A DNA stretch of 64,000 bases from Bacteroides intestinalis (lineage in GTDB: Bacteria > Bacteroidota > Bacteroidia > Bacteroidales > Bacteroidaceae). Numbering within the stretch: the stretch's first letter is position 1; each line of letters starts with the position of its first letter. The notes beneath the pieces are model-generated. The model ran no database searches. It saw only the letters and a list, made by a program, of their open reading frames with translations, and was not told the DNA's origin. The translations under genes and the position numbers were made by a program. Below are positions 25,754-34,992 of the stretch, piece after piece. Location of the stretch: positions 434,001 through 498,000 of the forward strand of contig NZ_CABJDN010000003.1 of the NCBI RefSeq assembly GCF_902364365.1. The letters are read 5' to 3'.

Positions 25754-27043
25754 ATGAAGAAATTATATATCCTTTTTATTCTATCGTTGTGTGGTCCGTT
25801 CGCTTTTGGCCAGCAAAGTGCGATGCTGGAGAAGTACAGGTCGATGGCTCTTGAATACAGCCACGACCTGAAAGCGGCGGAGAAAAATCTGGCAGCCAGC
25901 ATTGAACTGGAGAAATCTGCCCGTGCAGACCTGAAACCGAAACTATCAGGCGATGCCAATTTTCAATATACCGGAAATCCGTTGGAGCTCAACCTGAACC
26001 TGCCGGGTATGGATAACCCACTCCATATACAAGGGCGCGATACCAAATATGGTGCTTCCCTCACCCTACTGCAACCTATATATACAGGCGGGCGCTTACT
26101 TGAGAGCATCCGCATGGCACAGCATCAATACTCTCTGGCCTCACACCAGAAGGAACAGCTCTTATCGGAAGTCTGTTTTCAAACGGATATTCAATACTGG
26201 AATACCGTAGCCCGCCAGGAGATCGTAGGCATTGTTACAGACTATCGGAACTCTATTGCCTCACTGACTCAAACAATCCGTGAACGGGTGGAAGTCTCAC
26301 TGGTTAATCCCCAGGACCTGCTAATGGCTGAGGTGAAACTAAACGATGCTGAGTTTCAATTGCTTCAAGCACAAAAAGAATTTGATACCGGATTAATGGC
26401 TTTCAATTCCCTGATCGGGTTACCTCTGGAGGAACCTACTCCTATAGATACAATTATTCCACAAGTGGATACTTCGGACAATTCGCGGTTGGCACTTGCT
26501 ATTCCACGTCCCGAAATCAAGATAGCACATGATCAGATTAAAATGGCGGAGAGTTCACGAAAGCTGAACGATTCAAAATATAAACCACAACTATATGTAG
26601 GAGTAGATGGCAGTTATTCTTCTCCGGGTTATGACTTGCGTGCCGATCTGGACCCTAACTATGCAGTGTATGCCAAAGTCAGCGTACCTTTGTTTGAATG
26701 GGGAAAGCGACGGAATGAGAAACGGGCTTCCAGCCAAAAGATAGGTATGGCAAGAGACAATCTGAATCAGATTCAGGATAAAGTCGATCTGGAAATACAA
26801 ACTGCCCGTCTCTCTCTGTCACAGGCATTAAGTCAGGTACAGCTAAGCCAGCAATCGCTGGAGAAAGCTCACGAAAACGAACGCCAAGCCATGGAACGCT
26901 ACAATGAAGGCGAAATATCCATTGTAGAGGTTATTGAAGCGCAGACTTACCGGCAAAACGCTGAAATAAACCATGTACAGGCCAAAGCTTCTGCACAAGG
27001 ACAGTATTCGGCATTAATAAAAGCATTGAACCAATATAAATGA
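25754..27043 (+). CDS. TolC-family outer-membrane efflux protein
   Basis: 429 residues with signal peptide (cleavage near FAFGQQ). Two internal repeats of the OEP type are visible: YTGGRLLESI with its following helix, and VPLFEWGKRRNEKR with its helix. The C-terminal helix NEGEISIVEVIEAQ is also typical. It forms the trimeric exit duct for the RND pump encoded just before. The sensor kinase follows 27 bp after its stop. Confidence 0.92.
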   Translation: MKKLYILFILSLCGPFAFGQQSAMLEKYRSMALEYSHDLKAAEKNLAASIELEKSARADLKPKLSGDANFQYTGNPLELNLNLPGMDNPLHIQGRDTKYGASLTLLQPIYTGGRLLESIRMAQHQYSLASHQKEQLLSEVCFQTDIQYWNTVARQEIVGIVTDYRNSIASLTQTIRERVEVSLVNPQDLLMAEVKLNDAEFQLLQAQKEFDTGLMAFNSLIGLPLEEPTPIDTIIPQVDTSDNSRLALAIPRPEIKIAHDQIKMAESSRKLNDSKYKPQLYVGVDGSYSSPGYDLRADLDPNYAVYAKVSVPLFEWGKRRNEKRASSQKIGMARDNLNQIQDKVDLEIQTARLSLSQALSQVQLSQQSLEKAHENERQAMERYNEGEISIVEVIEAQTYRQNAEINHVQAKASAQGQYSALIKALNQYK

Positions 27044-27070
27044 TAAGTGGAAATTCGTAACTTTGTACTT

Positions 27071-28096
27071 ATGAAGTGGAACACTCTTTTATACAGCCTA
27101 CTCTTTTCAGGATTGGGAGTTTTCTCATTCCTGCTTCTGGCTAATTATACAAATCTTACTCCGCAAGTTACGAATACAATCCACACACCGGGTGCATTCT
27201 TCTTTGTCGTTGCCACTTTCAATATATTGGGTTATTGTACTCTTCGCATCAGTTCATGGATGAACCGCCTATATTCCAACAATTTGCGCTGGAAGTGGAA
27301 GTTCATAGCGGTATATATATCTGTAATGCTATTGTTTCTGCTATTGAATTATGGTCTGTTAGTAGCTGCCAAGTTAATAGGAAGAGCAGAAAATCCATTC
27401 ACTTTCCAGATAGGAGGAATACGTATTTTATTAGTGGTGTGGTTGGTGGAACTTGTCATCCTGGGATTGTTACTTGCTAACCGTTCCATTAAAAATGCCC
27501 TCCGGCTACAACAAAAAACGGCACAATTACAGAAAGAGAATAACGCAGCCCGATATACCGCCCTGCAGAACCAACTGAACCCTCACTTCCTCTTTAATAG
27601 TCTGAATACGCTGATAGCCGAAATCGAATATAATCCGGCAAATGCCGTACGCTTCACACGAAATCTTTCGGATGTATATCGCTATGTGCTTCAATCGCAG
27701 GATAAAACCTTGATTACATTAGGTGAAGAATTAGAATTTATTCAGTCCTATCTTTTCCTGCACGAAGTCAGATTAGGCAATTGCATCACCTGCAATATCA
27801 CAATACCAACCGAGGCTATGGAGTATCAACTTCCTCCGCTCACCCTGCAATTATTAGTGGAAAATGTCATTAAGCACAATTCCATCAACAGCAATAAACC
27901 GATGGAAATTACGATATACATTGCCGATCACTTTCTGGTGGTCAGCAATCCGATACACGTCAAGAAGAGCGATACAAGTTCGGGAGTAGGTCTGCAGAAT
28001 CTATCGAACCGTTGCAAACTAATGATAGGTACCGACATTCTTATCAATAATGAGAACCAAATATTCACTGTAAAAGTCCCTTTAATCTATGAGTAA
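27071..28096 (+). CDS. LytS-type sensor histidine kinase
   Basis: 341 residues from ATG 27071; an in-frame GTG at 27047 is less likely. Four membrane segments (about 5-135), a short coiled coil (LRLQQKTAQLQKENNAAR), then the His-kinase block LNPHFLFNSLNTLIAEIE with the phospho-acceptor His, and an ATPase domain ending in SSGVGLQNLSNRCKL. A TAACTTTG box at 27058-27065 would start RNA at or near this ATG, so the regulators may have their own near-leaderless promoter. It shares 8 bp with the response regulator gene and probably senses envelope stress or pump substrates. Confidence 0.88.
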   Translation: MKWNTLLYSLLFSGLGVFSFLLLANYTNLTPQVTNTIHTPGAFFFVVATFNILGYCTLRISSWMNRLYSNNLRWKWKFIAVYISVMLLFLLLNYGLLVAAKLIGRAENPFTFQIGGIRILLVVWLVELVILGLLLANRSIKNALRLQQKTAQLQKENNAARYTALQNQLNPHFLFNSLNTLIAEIEYNPANAVRFTRNLSDVYRYVLQSQDKTLITLGEELEFIQSYLFLHEVRLGNCITCNITIPTEAMEYQLPPLTLQLLVENVIKHNSINSNKPMEITIYIADHFLVVSNPIHVKKSDTSSGVGLQNLSNRCKLMIGTDILINNENQIFTVKVPLIYE

Positions 28097-28859
28097 ACTG
28101 ACTGCTGCCATTATAGAAGATGAAGTACCCGCTGCCCGCCTGCTATCTTCCATCATCACACGGCTGCGTCCCGACTGGGAGGTTACCGTATTACCCGGAA
28201 GTGTGGAGGATGCCATTGCCTGGTTCAAGACACAGGCTCATCCGGATATCCTGTTTCTGGATATTCAGCTATCGGATGGCAATTCATTCGACTTCCTCAC
28301 TGCCGCACAACCTTCTTCATTGATTATCTTCACAACAGCCTATGATCAATATGCCATCCGTGCCTTCACCGTGAACAGCATAGACTATATATTGAAACCT
28401 GTAGATGAGAAACGCCTACTGGATGCCATTGTGAAATATGAAACCCTGAAAGGAAAAGACTACAAACAAGAGAATTACATAGGAGACTTGATTCAAAGTC
28501 TGCAAAAGCAGGAAAAGAGCTACCGTACCCGCTTCCTCATTGCCGGAGTAGATAAATTCTGGGCCTTGCAAGTCAGTGATATTGCCTATTTCTATTCAGA
28601 AAATAAAATCACCTTTGCCGTTACAAAAAGCGGACAGGAACATATCATAGACCTTTCCCTCACCCGACTTGAAGAACAATTGGACCCTCAATGTTTTTTC
28701 CGTGCCAACCGTCAGGTTATTGTCTGTATTGATGCCATAGTGCATGCAGCGCCCTATTTTAACGGAAAAATAATACTTCACGTGAAACCGCCTCATAAAG
28801 ATAAGATAACGGTGAGCGAAGAAAAAGTATCTTCTTTCAAGCTGTGGCTCAACTTTTAA
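28089..28859 (+). CDS. LytTR-family response regulator
   Basis: 256 residues. Receiver domain 1-120 with the phospho-acceptor in ILFLDIQLSDGNSF, conserved Thr in FTTAYDQY and Lys in ILKPVDEK. The LytTR DNA-binding domain covers about 150-256 (FWALQVSDIAYFYSENK, FFRANRQVIVCIDAI). It should be activated by the LytS-like kinase and control this efflux operon. The last part of this gene has a decayed second copy at 31750-31841. Confidence 0.9.
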   Translation: MSKLTAAIIEDEVPAARLLSSIITRLRPDWEVTVLPGSVEDAIAWFKTQAHPDILFLDIQLSDGNSFDFLTAAQPSSLIIFTTAYDQYAIRAFTVNSIDYILKPVDEKRLLDAIVKYETLKGKDYKQENYIGDLIQSLQKQEKSYRTRFLIAGVDKFWALQVSDIAYFYSENKITFAVTKSGQEHIIDLSLTRLEEQLDPQCFFRANRQVIVCIDAIVHAAPYFNGKIILHVKPPHKDKITVSEEKVSSFKLWLNF

Positions 28860-28870
28860 TCTCTTCATAG

Positions 28871-28911
28871 TTCGCGCCACTTTCTCCATAACCGGAAGGA
28901 AGTGGCGCGAA
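28871..28911. terminator. bidirectional terminator
   Basis: Perfect 12-bp arms TTCGCGCCACTT (28871-28882) and AAGTGGCGCGAA (28900-28911), 17-nt loop, between the convergent LytTR and BACON-SusD genes. Confidence 0.8.
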
Positions 28912-28939
28912 ATACTTTAAATATACAAATTACAGAATT

Positions 28940-31582
28940 CTAATATCCCTCATTCTGTGACATATACCTATTCATATCCAGTTCTCTCTGAGGAATTGGA
29001 AATTTCAATCTCCAAGCAGGTACATCCAAGAATTTTTCAGCAATTCCATTACGTTTCAAAAAAGCAAAATAGGTACCTGTACCTTTCAACTGCGACTGCC
29101 ACGTATTTGCTAAACGTTCCATAAAACCATCACCTGATTTTGCAGCAGACAACTTCTCTGACGAATATGCCGGAGAACCGATATTAGCTACTATTACCTT
29201 GTTCAAATATTCCTCAGCCTGCGTAGAACTGCCTAAACGGAATTCACACTCTGCTAAATTCAGCAAGACTTCTGTATAACTAAAACAAATATTGGCTACC
29301 ATATCATTTTGATTGCCAGAGGATGCCTGGAATGCAGGTAGTTGATAAACCAAATCTCCCAACTGATACCTACCACTATTTATCACTTCTGCCAACATAG
29401 ACTTTGCCTTACTCCAATCCTCTTGCTCCATATAAATACGCGCCAGCAGTAAAGAAGGTAAATCACGGGAAGGGAAGAAACAATCATTTACCGTAGTCTG
29501 TGCCACCTTTTCCCCAGGTAAATAGTCACGTGAGCGCAATAATGGCTCTACAAACAATTTCAATAATTCCGCTTTTAAAGTTGCAGGCATGCCTGTGTAT
29601 GAATCTGTTTGAAGCTTATTTATATACACTGCCTTTCCCCATAAATTTACCATTTCATAATATAACAAGAAGCGGTGCATTTCCATCAAAGCTACGACAG
29701 CTGTGCTATCAGAAGAAGTTATGTCATCATTTACAGCATTCTCCAACCCCATATTTATTATCAAGCTCCTGTTTATCGTAGTATAACAAGCATCCCATGC
29801 ATTTGATACATACGAATTATAAGGATTTAAAGTATGATTGATAAAATCTAAATATCTATTATAGCCTTGTTCCTTTTCGGACTGGCGGGAATAAAGTTCT
29901 TCAAGTGTACACATCTGTTGCAAAGCTTGATAGGAAAAAGTACAGATACTTGTAAACATTGCCGCACCATTTTCGGCCAATTGTAACTGAACCACTTTGG
30001 TCGGATCAGGATCCTGCCGAATAATCAGTTGCGCCTCTTTATTTTCATACTCACCATAAACCTTTACTGCTACAGAAGTAGCTTTCGCACTCACTGCCGG
30101 ATCTACTTTAACTTCCAGATATTGGCCATCAGCCGACAGAGTTGCCTGATAAGGAATTCCCGGCTTATTTTTATACTCAAACAAATCCTTACTCCAAATA
30201 GAATCATCCGTCATATCATTGCTTGGTTCATCTCCAAGCTCCCCTTCCGGCCATAATAACTTCCATTTACTCATTTTCACAGCCACATTGGCTTCTATCT
30301 TGATGCGATAAGTCCCACCTGCCATAGGCACGTCCAACTCCGACTCTTCCAGTTTCACCGTAGTCGGTTTCCCGGCCTGCCATATCTTCAGCGTATCACA
30401 GTCTTTCCCATTCTTACTTTTAATCAATACTCTTCCGCGACGAGGTGAGAAGTTCTCATTTTTAGCAGCTTTCAGATAAACTTTGCGAAGTTGCAAACCA
30501 CGCGTTGCGGCACTTTCCGTAATCCACTGACAAGTATCTGCAGGACGTATCTCTACATCTACATTAGCATTTACATCTATAGCAATAATGGTATCATTGG
30601 GAGTTTTAAGTTCGATATTCTTATTATCAATCACAACAGCATCCTTCTGTGCCTGTATCACAGTCAAAGTATCGGCTATTGCAGTATTTTCTTTATTATA
30701 GAAGATTATTTTTGCCCGACGACTTTCATTCGTCTCATTAGGGCTGATTGTATAATAAATGGTATGACTGGACATTCCACGATTCATGATCGCTTCTTTA
30801 ATCCAGTCTGCATCGGGCATCTGAATGCCATATGTGCAATTACTACGCAACTCTACTTTAATAGTCTCTCCCCGGTCGCCAACAGGATACTCATTTTCAT
30901 TCAACAGTATGATGTCGCCACCATGTTGGTATACTTTTACCGGCTTTGTCAGTTTACCATCAGTGATGTATATTGTTCCTTCACGTTTATCCCGTTCCCC
31001 ATTTGCCTCTATCTTGAAACGAATGATAGAAGTACTCAGCCCACGAGTAGTAGAAGGTGCAAGCTTTATCCAATTTTGGCAATCGTCTGCAATTACCGCT
31101 TTGTATTCCACATTCGCTTTGACCTCTATATCTATAGTTCCTCCCTCCTGTTTCACTTCCATGCGTTCGCTCGACACAAGCAGAGCATCTGTCTGTTTCT
31201 GCGAAATCATTAATGTCTTTTTTACCTTACCGGCATTGATAGTAATGGCAACACTACGTTCGTCATAAGTCTCATTTTTATCGACACTAATGGAAACATC
31301 AGCTTTCTCTCCGGCTTTTCCACTGGTAGGATAAATCCGATACCACTTTTCACCATTACGAGTTTCTGCAGCAGTAATGCTCCAGTCCTCCGTAGTTGTG
31401 AACTCTAAAGACTGAGTATCTGCATCTTTTGTAAAGTTCAGTCCTTTCTCAAACAGCGCCTCCGTTTCAGGGGGCAACGAAATAGTAGTTTGGTCTTCTA
31501 CAGCATCATCACTGCAAGCAGCCAGAAATACCAGACAGATAAATAACTGCCATGTGTTCTTCATAAACAATCTCATTTTCAT
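28940..31582 (-). CDS. lipoprotein with tandem BACON-like repeats and a SusD/RagB-like C-terminus
   Basis: 880 residues. Lipobox FLAAC gives lipid Cys 23, followed by SDDAVED, an acidic surface-export-like signal. Residues about 35-525 hold five BACON-like beta-sandwich repeats, recognisable by W-x-I/K cores (EDWSITAA, QNWIKLAP, ADWIKEAI, CQWITESA) and strand ends such as LMISQKQ, VKVYQHG and LKIWQAG. Residues about 530-880 resemble a SusD/RagB protein: helices with TPR character (ARIYMEQEDWSKAKSML, LLNLAECEFRLG) and the classical ending FPIPQRELDMN then QNEGY. SusD proteins normally partner SusC, but none is in the window. I infer surface glycan binding. Confidence 0.75.
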   Translation of the reverse strand: MKMRLFMKNTWQLFICLVFLAACSDDAVEDQTTISLPPETEALFEKGLNFTKDADTQSLEFTTTEDWSITAAETRNGEKWYRIYPTSGKAGEKADVSISVDKNETYDERSVAITINAGKVKKTLMISQKQTDALLVSSERMEVKQEGGTIDIEVKANVEYKAVIADDCQNWIKLAPSTTRGLSTSIIRFKIEANGERDKREGTIYITDGKLTKPVKVYQHGGDIILLNENEYPVGDRGETIKVELRSNCTYGIQMPDADWIKEAIMNRGMSSHTIYYTISPNETNESRRAKIIFYNKENTAIADTLTVIQAQKDAVVIDNKNIELKTPNDTIIAIDVNANVDVEIRPADTCQWITESAATRGLQLRKVYLKAAKNENFSPRRGRVLIKSKNGKDCDTLKIWQAGKPTTVKLEESELDVPMAGGTYRIKIEANVAVKMSKWKLLWPEGELGDEPSNDMTDDSIWSKDLFEYKNKPGIPYQATLSADGQYLEVKVDPAVSAKATSVAVKVYGEYENKEAQLIIRQDPDPTKVVQLQLAENGAAMFTSICTFSYQALQQMCTLEELYSRQSEKEQGYNRYLDFINHTLNPYNSYVSNAWDACYTTINRSLIINMGLENAVNDDITSSDSTAVVALMEMHRFLLYYEMVNLWGKAVYINKLQTDSYTGMPATLKAELLKLFVEPLLRSRDYLPGEKVAQTTVNDCFFPSRDLPSLLLARIYMEQEDWSKAKSMLAEVINSGRYQLGDLVYQLPAFQASSGNQNDMVANICFSYTEVLLNLAECEFRLGSSTQAEEYLNKVIVANIGSPAYSSEKLSAAKSGDGFMERLANTWQSQLKGTGTYFAFLKRNGIAEKFLDVPAWRLKFPIPQRELDMNRYMSQNEGY

Positions 31583-31920
31583 ATATTATTTAGTGTTCTA
31601 TATAAGTTTGCTCTCATTCATCTATATAGCCCGACAAAAGTATACAAAGAAATCTGCAAAAGAAGTAAAATTCAAAAATAATTCTCACTGCGCAAAAACA
31701 TTGCGCACCTCTATACAAATCTTTGCATCATCAACTTAAAAACATTAGAGTCTGTATAGATACCATTGTACATTCTGCATAAGGATAAAACAACAGTCAG
31801 TGAAGAAAGGGTCTGCTTTCAAAGTATAGCTGAACTTTTAACACAACAAACAGTCATTGTTTCAATTTATTGGCGTATATTTGAAAATTACACTTATAGA
31901 CTAACTAAAAAATTAAAGGT
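31583..31920. other. 338-bp intergenic region
   Basis: It holds the LytTR relic, a minus-strand -7 box TACTTTTG (31642-31635) for the BACON-SusD gene, and a plus-strand box TATATTTG near 31876 for the lipoprotein gene at 31921. Neither box has a -33 TTG at the ideal spacing. No intact small gene was found. Confidence 0.5.
31750..31841 (+). pseudogene. relic of a LytTR response-regulator 3' end
   Basis: Two blocks match the intact gene at 28089-28859. 31751-31780 resembles the VCIDAIVHAA codons (GTCTGTAT, GAT, CCAT shared). 31778-31841 resembles the HKDKITVSEEKV...LNF end with its stop. About 40 bp between the blocks are missing, there is a 2-base deletion, and the Trp codon has become TAG. 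So a former second copy, or a duplicated end, has decayed. Confidence 0.6.
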
Positions 31921-32544
31921 ATGACACAAATTAAAGAACTACTAAGAATCGGGCTATTTGTTATTATAGTACTTTGCGGCGCTTCAGCATGTAGCAACGA
32001 TGATGGTGATGATGAACTCGCAAAGGATTACAAATTAAAAGAAGTAGCATGGATTATGCAAGATGATGAAATTAAAATCATTAAGCAAACGATACCAGGT
32101 TTCTTTACTGATAATAACACTGATGAAGAAATGAAAGTAACAGTCAAGCCAACAGCAGATGTAAGACAATCTTCATGCTTCTACACAGATGATGCAAAGT
32201 TGTTTCAACTTTTAGCCCAAACCCCTAATGAAATTTATGTCCCAGATGGTTCTACTCTCCTCCCATCAGACCATTTTTCATATATAAATAGTGGCCCTAA
32301 AACACTCTTTTCGTTGGAGGAACAATATATTCCCCTTATGGTAGAAATAACTCATGAATCGACTATACCTCCTCATCACAGACTTATTTACAATCACATC
32401 ATTAGTTTGCGAGAAGTAAACGCTACTTACCGTGCCCTCTTCACAGAGATTAATACTGGTGAAGAGTTGCAAATCACAGGAAAGTGGACAGGCAAATTCT
32501 TTATGCAAAATGAGGGAGAAACATTGTTAGAAGAAATAAAGTAA
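31921..32544 (+). CDS. hypothetical lipoprotein
   Basis: 207 residues. Signal peptide with lipid Cys at about 24 (GASACSNDDGDDEL); the acidic run after the Cys resembles the Bacteroides surface-export signal. The rest is soluble with alternating strand patterns. No family is recognised. It converges with the response regulator at 32553 with only 8 bp between them and no hairpin. It stands alone, behind a TATATTTG box and next to the LytTR relic. Confidence 0.6.
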   Translation: MTQIKELLRIGLFVIIVLCGASACSNDDGDDELAKDYKLKEVAWIMQDDEIKIIKQTIPGFFTDNNTDEEMKVTVKPTADVRQSSCFYTDDAKLFQLLAQTPNEIYVPDGSTLLPSDHFSYINSGPKTLFSLEEQYIPLMVEITHESTIPPHHRLIYNHIISLREVNATYRALFTEINTGEELQITGKWTGKFFMQNEGETLLEEIK

Positions 32545-32552
32545 ACAATAAA

Positions 32553-33236
32553 CTACTTATCTTTCAATACATAGCCTTTCTTCATCAACGATTCTATCTT
32601 CACCGAAGAGTCATTGCGAAGTGCCTTGCGCAAATAAGTAATCTGCACGTTCAGCGCCAGAGAGTTTGCATAAGAGGCACTGCTCCAAACTGTATTCAAC
32701 AACAAGTCACGGTCTACAGACAAATTAAGGTTCTTCGCCAACAAACGGAGAATCTCTGCCTGACGGGAAGTTATAAGCACTTTATTATTTCCCGTTCGTA
32801 TTTCATTGGTACTGTAATTGAAGACAGACTGGCCGAAATGATAAGTCTCCTCCTCCACCGTATCAGAACGCTGTGAAGCGAAACGTTCACGAATACGGGC
32901 TATAAGCTCTTCCGGATAAAACGGTTTGGCAAGATAATCATTCGCACGGAGCTGGAAACCTTGCAGACGGTCGGCCTTATCACTACGGTCGGAAAGGAAG
33001 AATATGAGTACATGCTTATCCGTCTCGCGGATACGTTCGGCAACTTCAAAGCCATTGTGACCGGGCATATTAATGTCGAGTAACACCAAATCTGGTTTCA
33101 CAAGAGGAAATTGCTCGATAGCAATGCTTCCGTTCCCGGCATAAGTTACCTCGTAACCTTCTTTTTCAAGAAAGCGCTTCAGCAGCATTGAGTATTTCAA
33201 ATCATCGTCGGCAAAAAGTATCTTCAAAGGTTTCAT
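32553..33236 (-). CDS. OmpR-family response regulator (RprY-like)
   Basis: 227 residues. Receiver domain with LFADDDLKYS, phospho-acceptor Asp in LVLLDINMPGHNGFEVA and Lys in YLAKPFYPEEL. The winged-helix effector domain (about 130-227) includes ITSRQAEILRLLAKN and VQITYLRKAL. Sequence and arrangement resemble RprY of Bacteroides. It is 1 bp downstream of the sensor kinase, so the two form one transcription unit. Confidence 0.88.
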   Translation of the reverse strand: MKPLKILFADDDLKYSMLLKRFLEKEGYEVTYAGNGSIAIEQFPLVKPDLVLLDINMPGHNGFEVAERIRETDKHVLIFFLSDRSDKADRLQGFQLRANDYLAKPFYPEELIARIRERFASQRSDTVEEETYHFGQSVFNYSTNEIRTGNNKVLITSRQAEILRLLAKNLNLSVDRDLLLNTVWSSASYANSLALNVQITYLRKALRNDSSVKIESLMKKGYVLKDK

Positions 33237-33237
33237 C

Positions 33238-34773
33238 TTATTGAGGTATATTAATTTCTATTGTCGTTCCCTTACCCGCCTGACTATTTAAAGAGATAGT
33301 CCCATGGTGTGCCTCTACCAGCAATTTCACATAACTCAGACCCAGACCGATACCCGGTAATGAGCGATCAGGAAGATTACTGCCCCGGTAGAATTTATCG
33401 AATACACGATTCTGTTCGGAAACCGGAATACCGATACCGTCATCGGATACCCGTATTATCAACTGATGATCTTGCAAAAGACAATCTACAACGACGTGCA
33501 CAGAAGTACCTGAATACTTCACAGCATTCTCTATCAGATTACTAATGATGTTGGAAACGTGTACCGGATCTGCCGTCACCAAAGTCTCCGTACTGAAATG
33601 TGTCTCAATAGAAACATCTTTATCCTCTGGAATATGATAAAGGCGGACAAGCTTTTCCAGACTCGCTTTTATATCGAACGTACGAACGGAAAGTTGTGTA
33701 TGTTCATCATCGGCACGCGTCATATCGCGCAACTTTGAAAGATAAGCCGACAGATTATCCAGTTCGGACATAGAATCATGGATCACTTCGTCCATTGCTT
33801 TCTCATCCATCCGCAAAGACTTGTCATTCAGGAAAGCAATACACATTTTCAGAGCCTGTACAGGCCGTTTCAATTCATGTATCATGGTGTTTACAAAGCT
33901 TTTTCGCAATTCGTCGATCCGACGTTGTTTCAGGATGGTTTTTATCTGAAACAGCAAGCAAAGCCCCAATAGGAAAATCAGACAGATACTGCCGGATAGC
34001 TGCCAACCCATACGCACAAGTACTGCATGAGGCGAAACCTTCACAGTAACAAGAAGCAACTGATGTTTCAGGGGATTATAGGGATAGCTTACTTCGATAT
34101 ACGGATTGAACAAAGTGCCTTGCCGCTTCAGTTCGGCATTCCACTGGTAAGTGGAATCTTCAGAAACGACCAGATGCGTAGTAAACATTTGTTCGTCCAA
34201 ACGTATGGCAAGCAAGGAATCAAACTGCTGCAATGCAAAAGGTATATCCAACTCCAAACGATAAAGATTAATAATAGAGTTCAAGTTAGGAGCATCTTTA
34301 TCGGACATATTGATTTTGAATGAATCCTTCACAATGATCCGTTCTTCCGGTAGAAGGGTGTCTAATGCCAATGCCCATTCCCTGCGCTGTGCCTCTCTTT
34401 CTTTATCATCCACGCTGGCAGAATCCTGCTGCTCTATTTTAAGAGTTTCTATATTCTTTTGGCCCACACTTTCCAGATCCCTCCCTTTCAGAACCCCTAA
34501 AATTACTTCGTCGATGGTGGTTCGTGCTTCCAAATCAATAGATTTACTTAGTTGATAGAAAAACATATTGCTGCTACTAAGCACCTTCTTGGGTTGGGGA
34601 GCACGGATAGAGTCATACTGTTGGGTGGTCTGCAAGATGCGATCATAGATATCATTGATCTGTTCATCATTCATGTACTGATATTGGTTACGTAGCCAGT
34701 AAGCCTGTCCGCATGTAATGAGCAGCATCGCTACAATGGAGAATATCCAAACTATCTTTATCCGTCGTTCCAT
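33238..34773 (-). CDS. membrane sensor histidine kinase (RprX-like)
   Basis: 511 residues from the ATG at 34773, chosen because the sequence MERRIKIVWIFSIVAMLLIT begins a first membrane helix; the longer frame adds 25 implausible residues. A periplasmic sensor domain (about 30-255) lies between two helices. The kinase core has the H-box MIHELKRPVQAL, N-box ISNLIENAVKYS, G1 VSDDGIGIP and G2 GIGLGLSYVKLL. The divergent GLPGLI/barrel genes next door are candidate targets. A TATATTTG box lies at 34853-34846 on this strand. Confidence 0.87.
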   Translation of the reverse strand: MERRIKIVWIFSIVAMLLITCGQAYWLRNQYQYMNDEQINDIYDRILQTTQQYDSIRAPQPKKVLSSSNMFFYQLSKSIDLEARTTIDEVILGVLKGRDLESVGQKNIETLKIEQQDSASVDDKEREAQRREWALALDTLLPEERIIVKDSFKINMSDKDAPNLNSIINLYRLELDIPFALQQFDSLLAIRLDEQMFTTHLVVSEDSTYQWNAELKRQGTLFNPYIEVSYPYNPLKHQLLLVTVKVSPHAVLVRMGWQLSGSICLIFLLGLCLLFQIKTILKQRRIDELRKSFVNTMIHELKRPVQALKMCIAFLNDKSLRMDEKAMDEVIHDSMSELDNLSAYLSKLRDMTRADDEHTQLSVRTFDIKASLEKLVRLYHIPEDKDVSIETHFSTETLVTADPVHVSNIISNLIENAVKYSGTSVHVVVDCLLQDHQLIIRVSDDGIGIPVSEQNRVFDKFYRGSNLPDRSLPGIGLGLSYVKLLVEAHHGTISLNSQAGKGTTIEINIPQ

Positions 34774-34992
34774 AATTATTCCTCTTTTTAAGACCTCTTT
34801 CAAAAGGACCTTCATTTGGTACCGGCAAAGGTAGAAGTTAGCTTGCAAATATAAGTACGTGCGAGGCAGATATTATACGTTGCGTAATATTTCAGTAATA
34901 ACTTTCGCCCTCTTCTGAAGCAAAATCCGCATAGTTTTGCAGTACAATAATCGCTGGAAGCAGCATGTCAAACCTCTAAAAAAGTAAAAACT

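Noticed and set aside
28940..31582. SusC/SusD polysaccharide utilisation locus
   Set aside because: No SusC is encoded nearby, and the barrel at 36166 is a GLPGLI partner without SusC features. The pullulanase at 50689 is 19 kb away.
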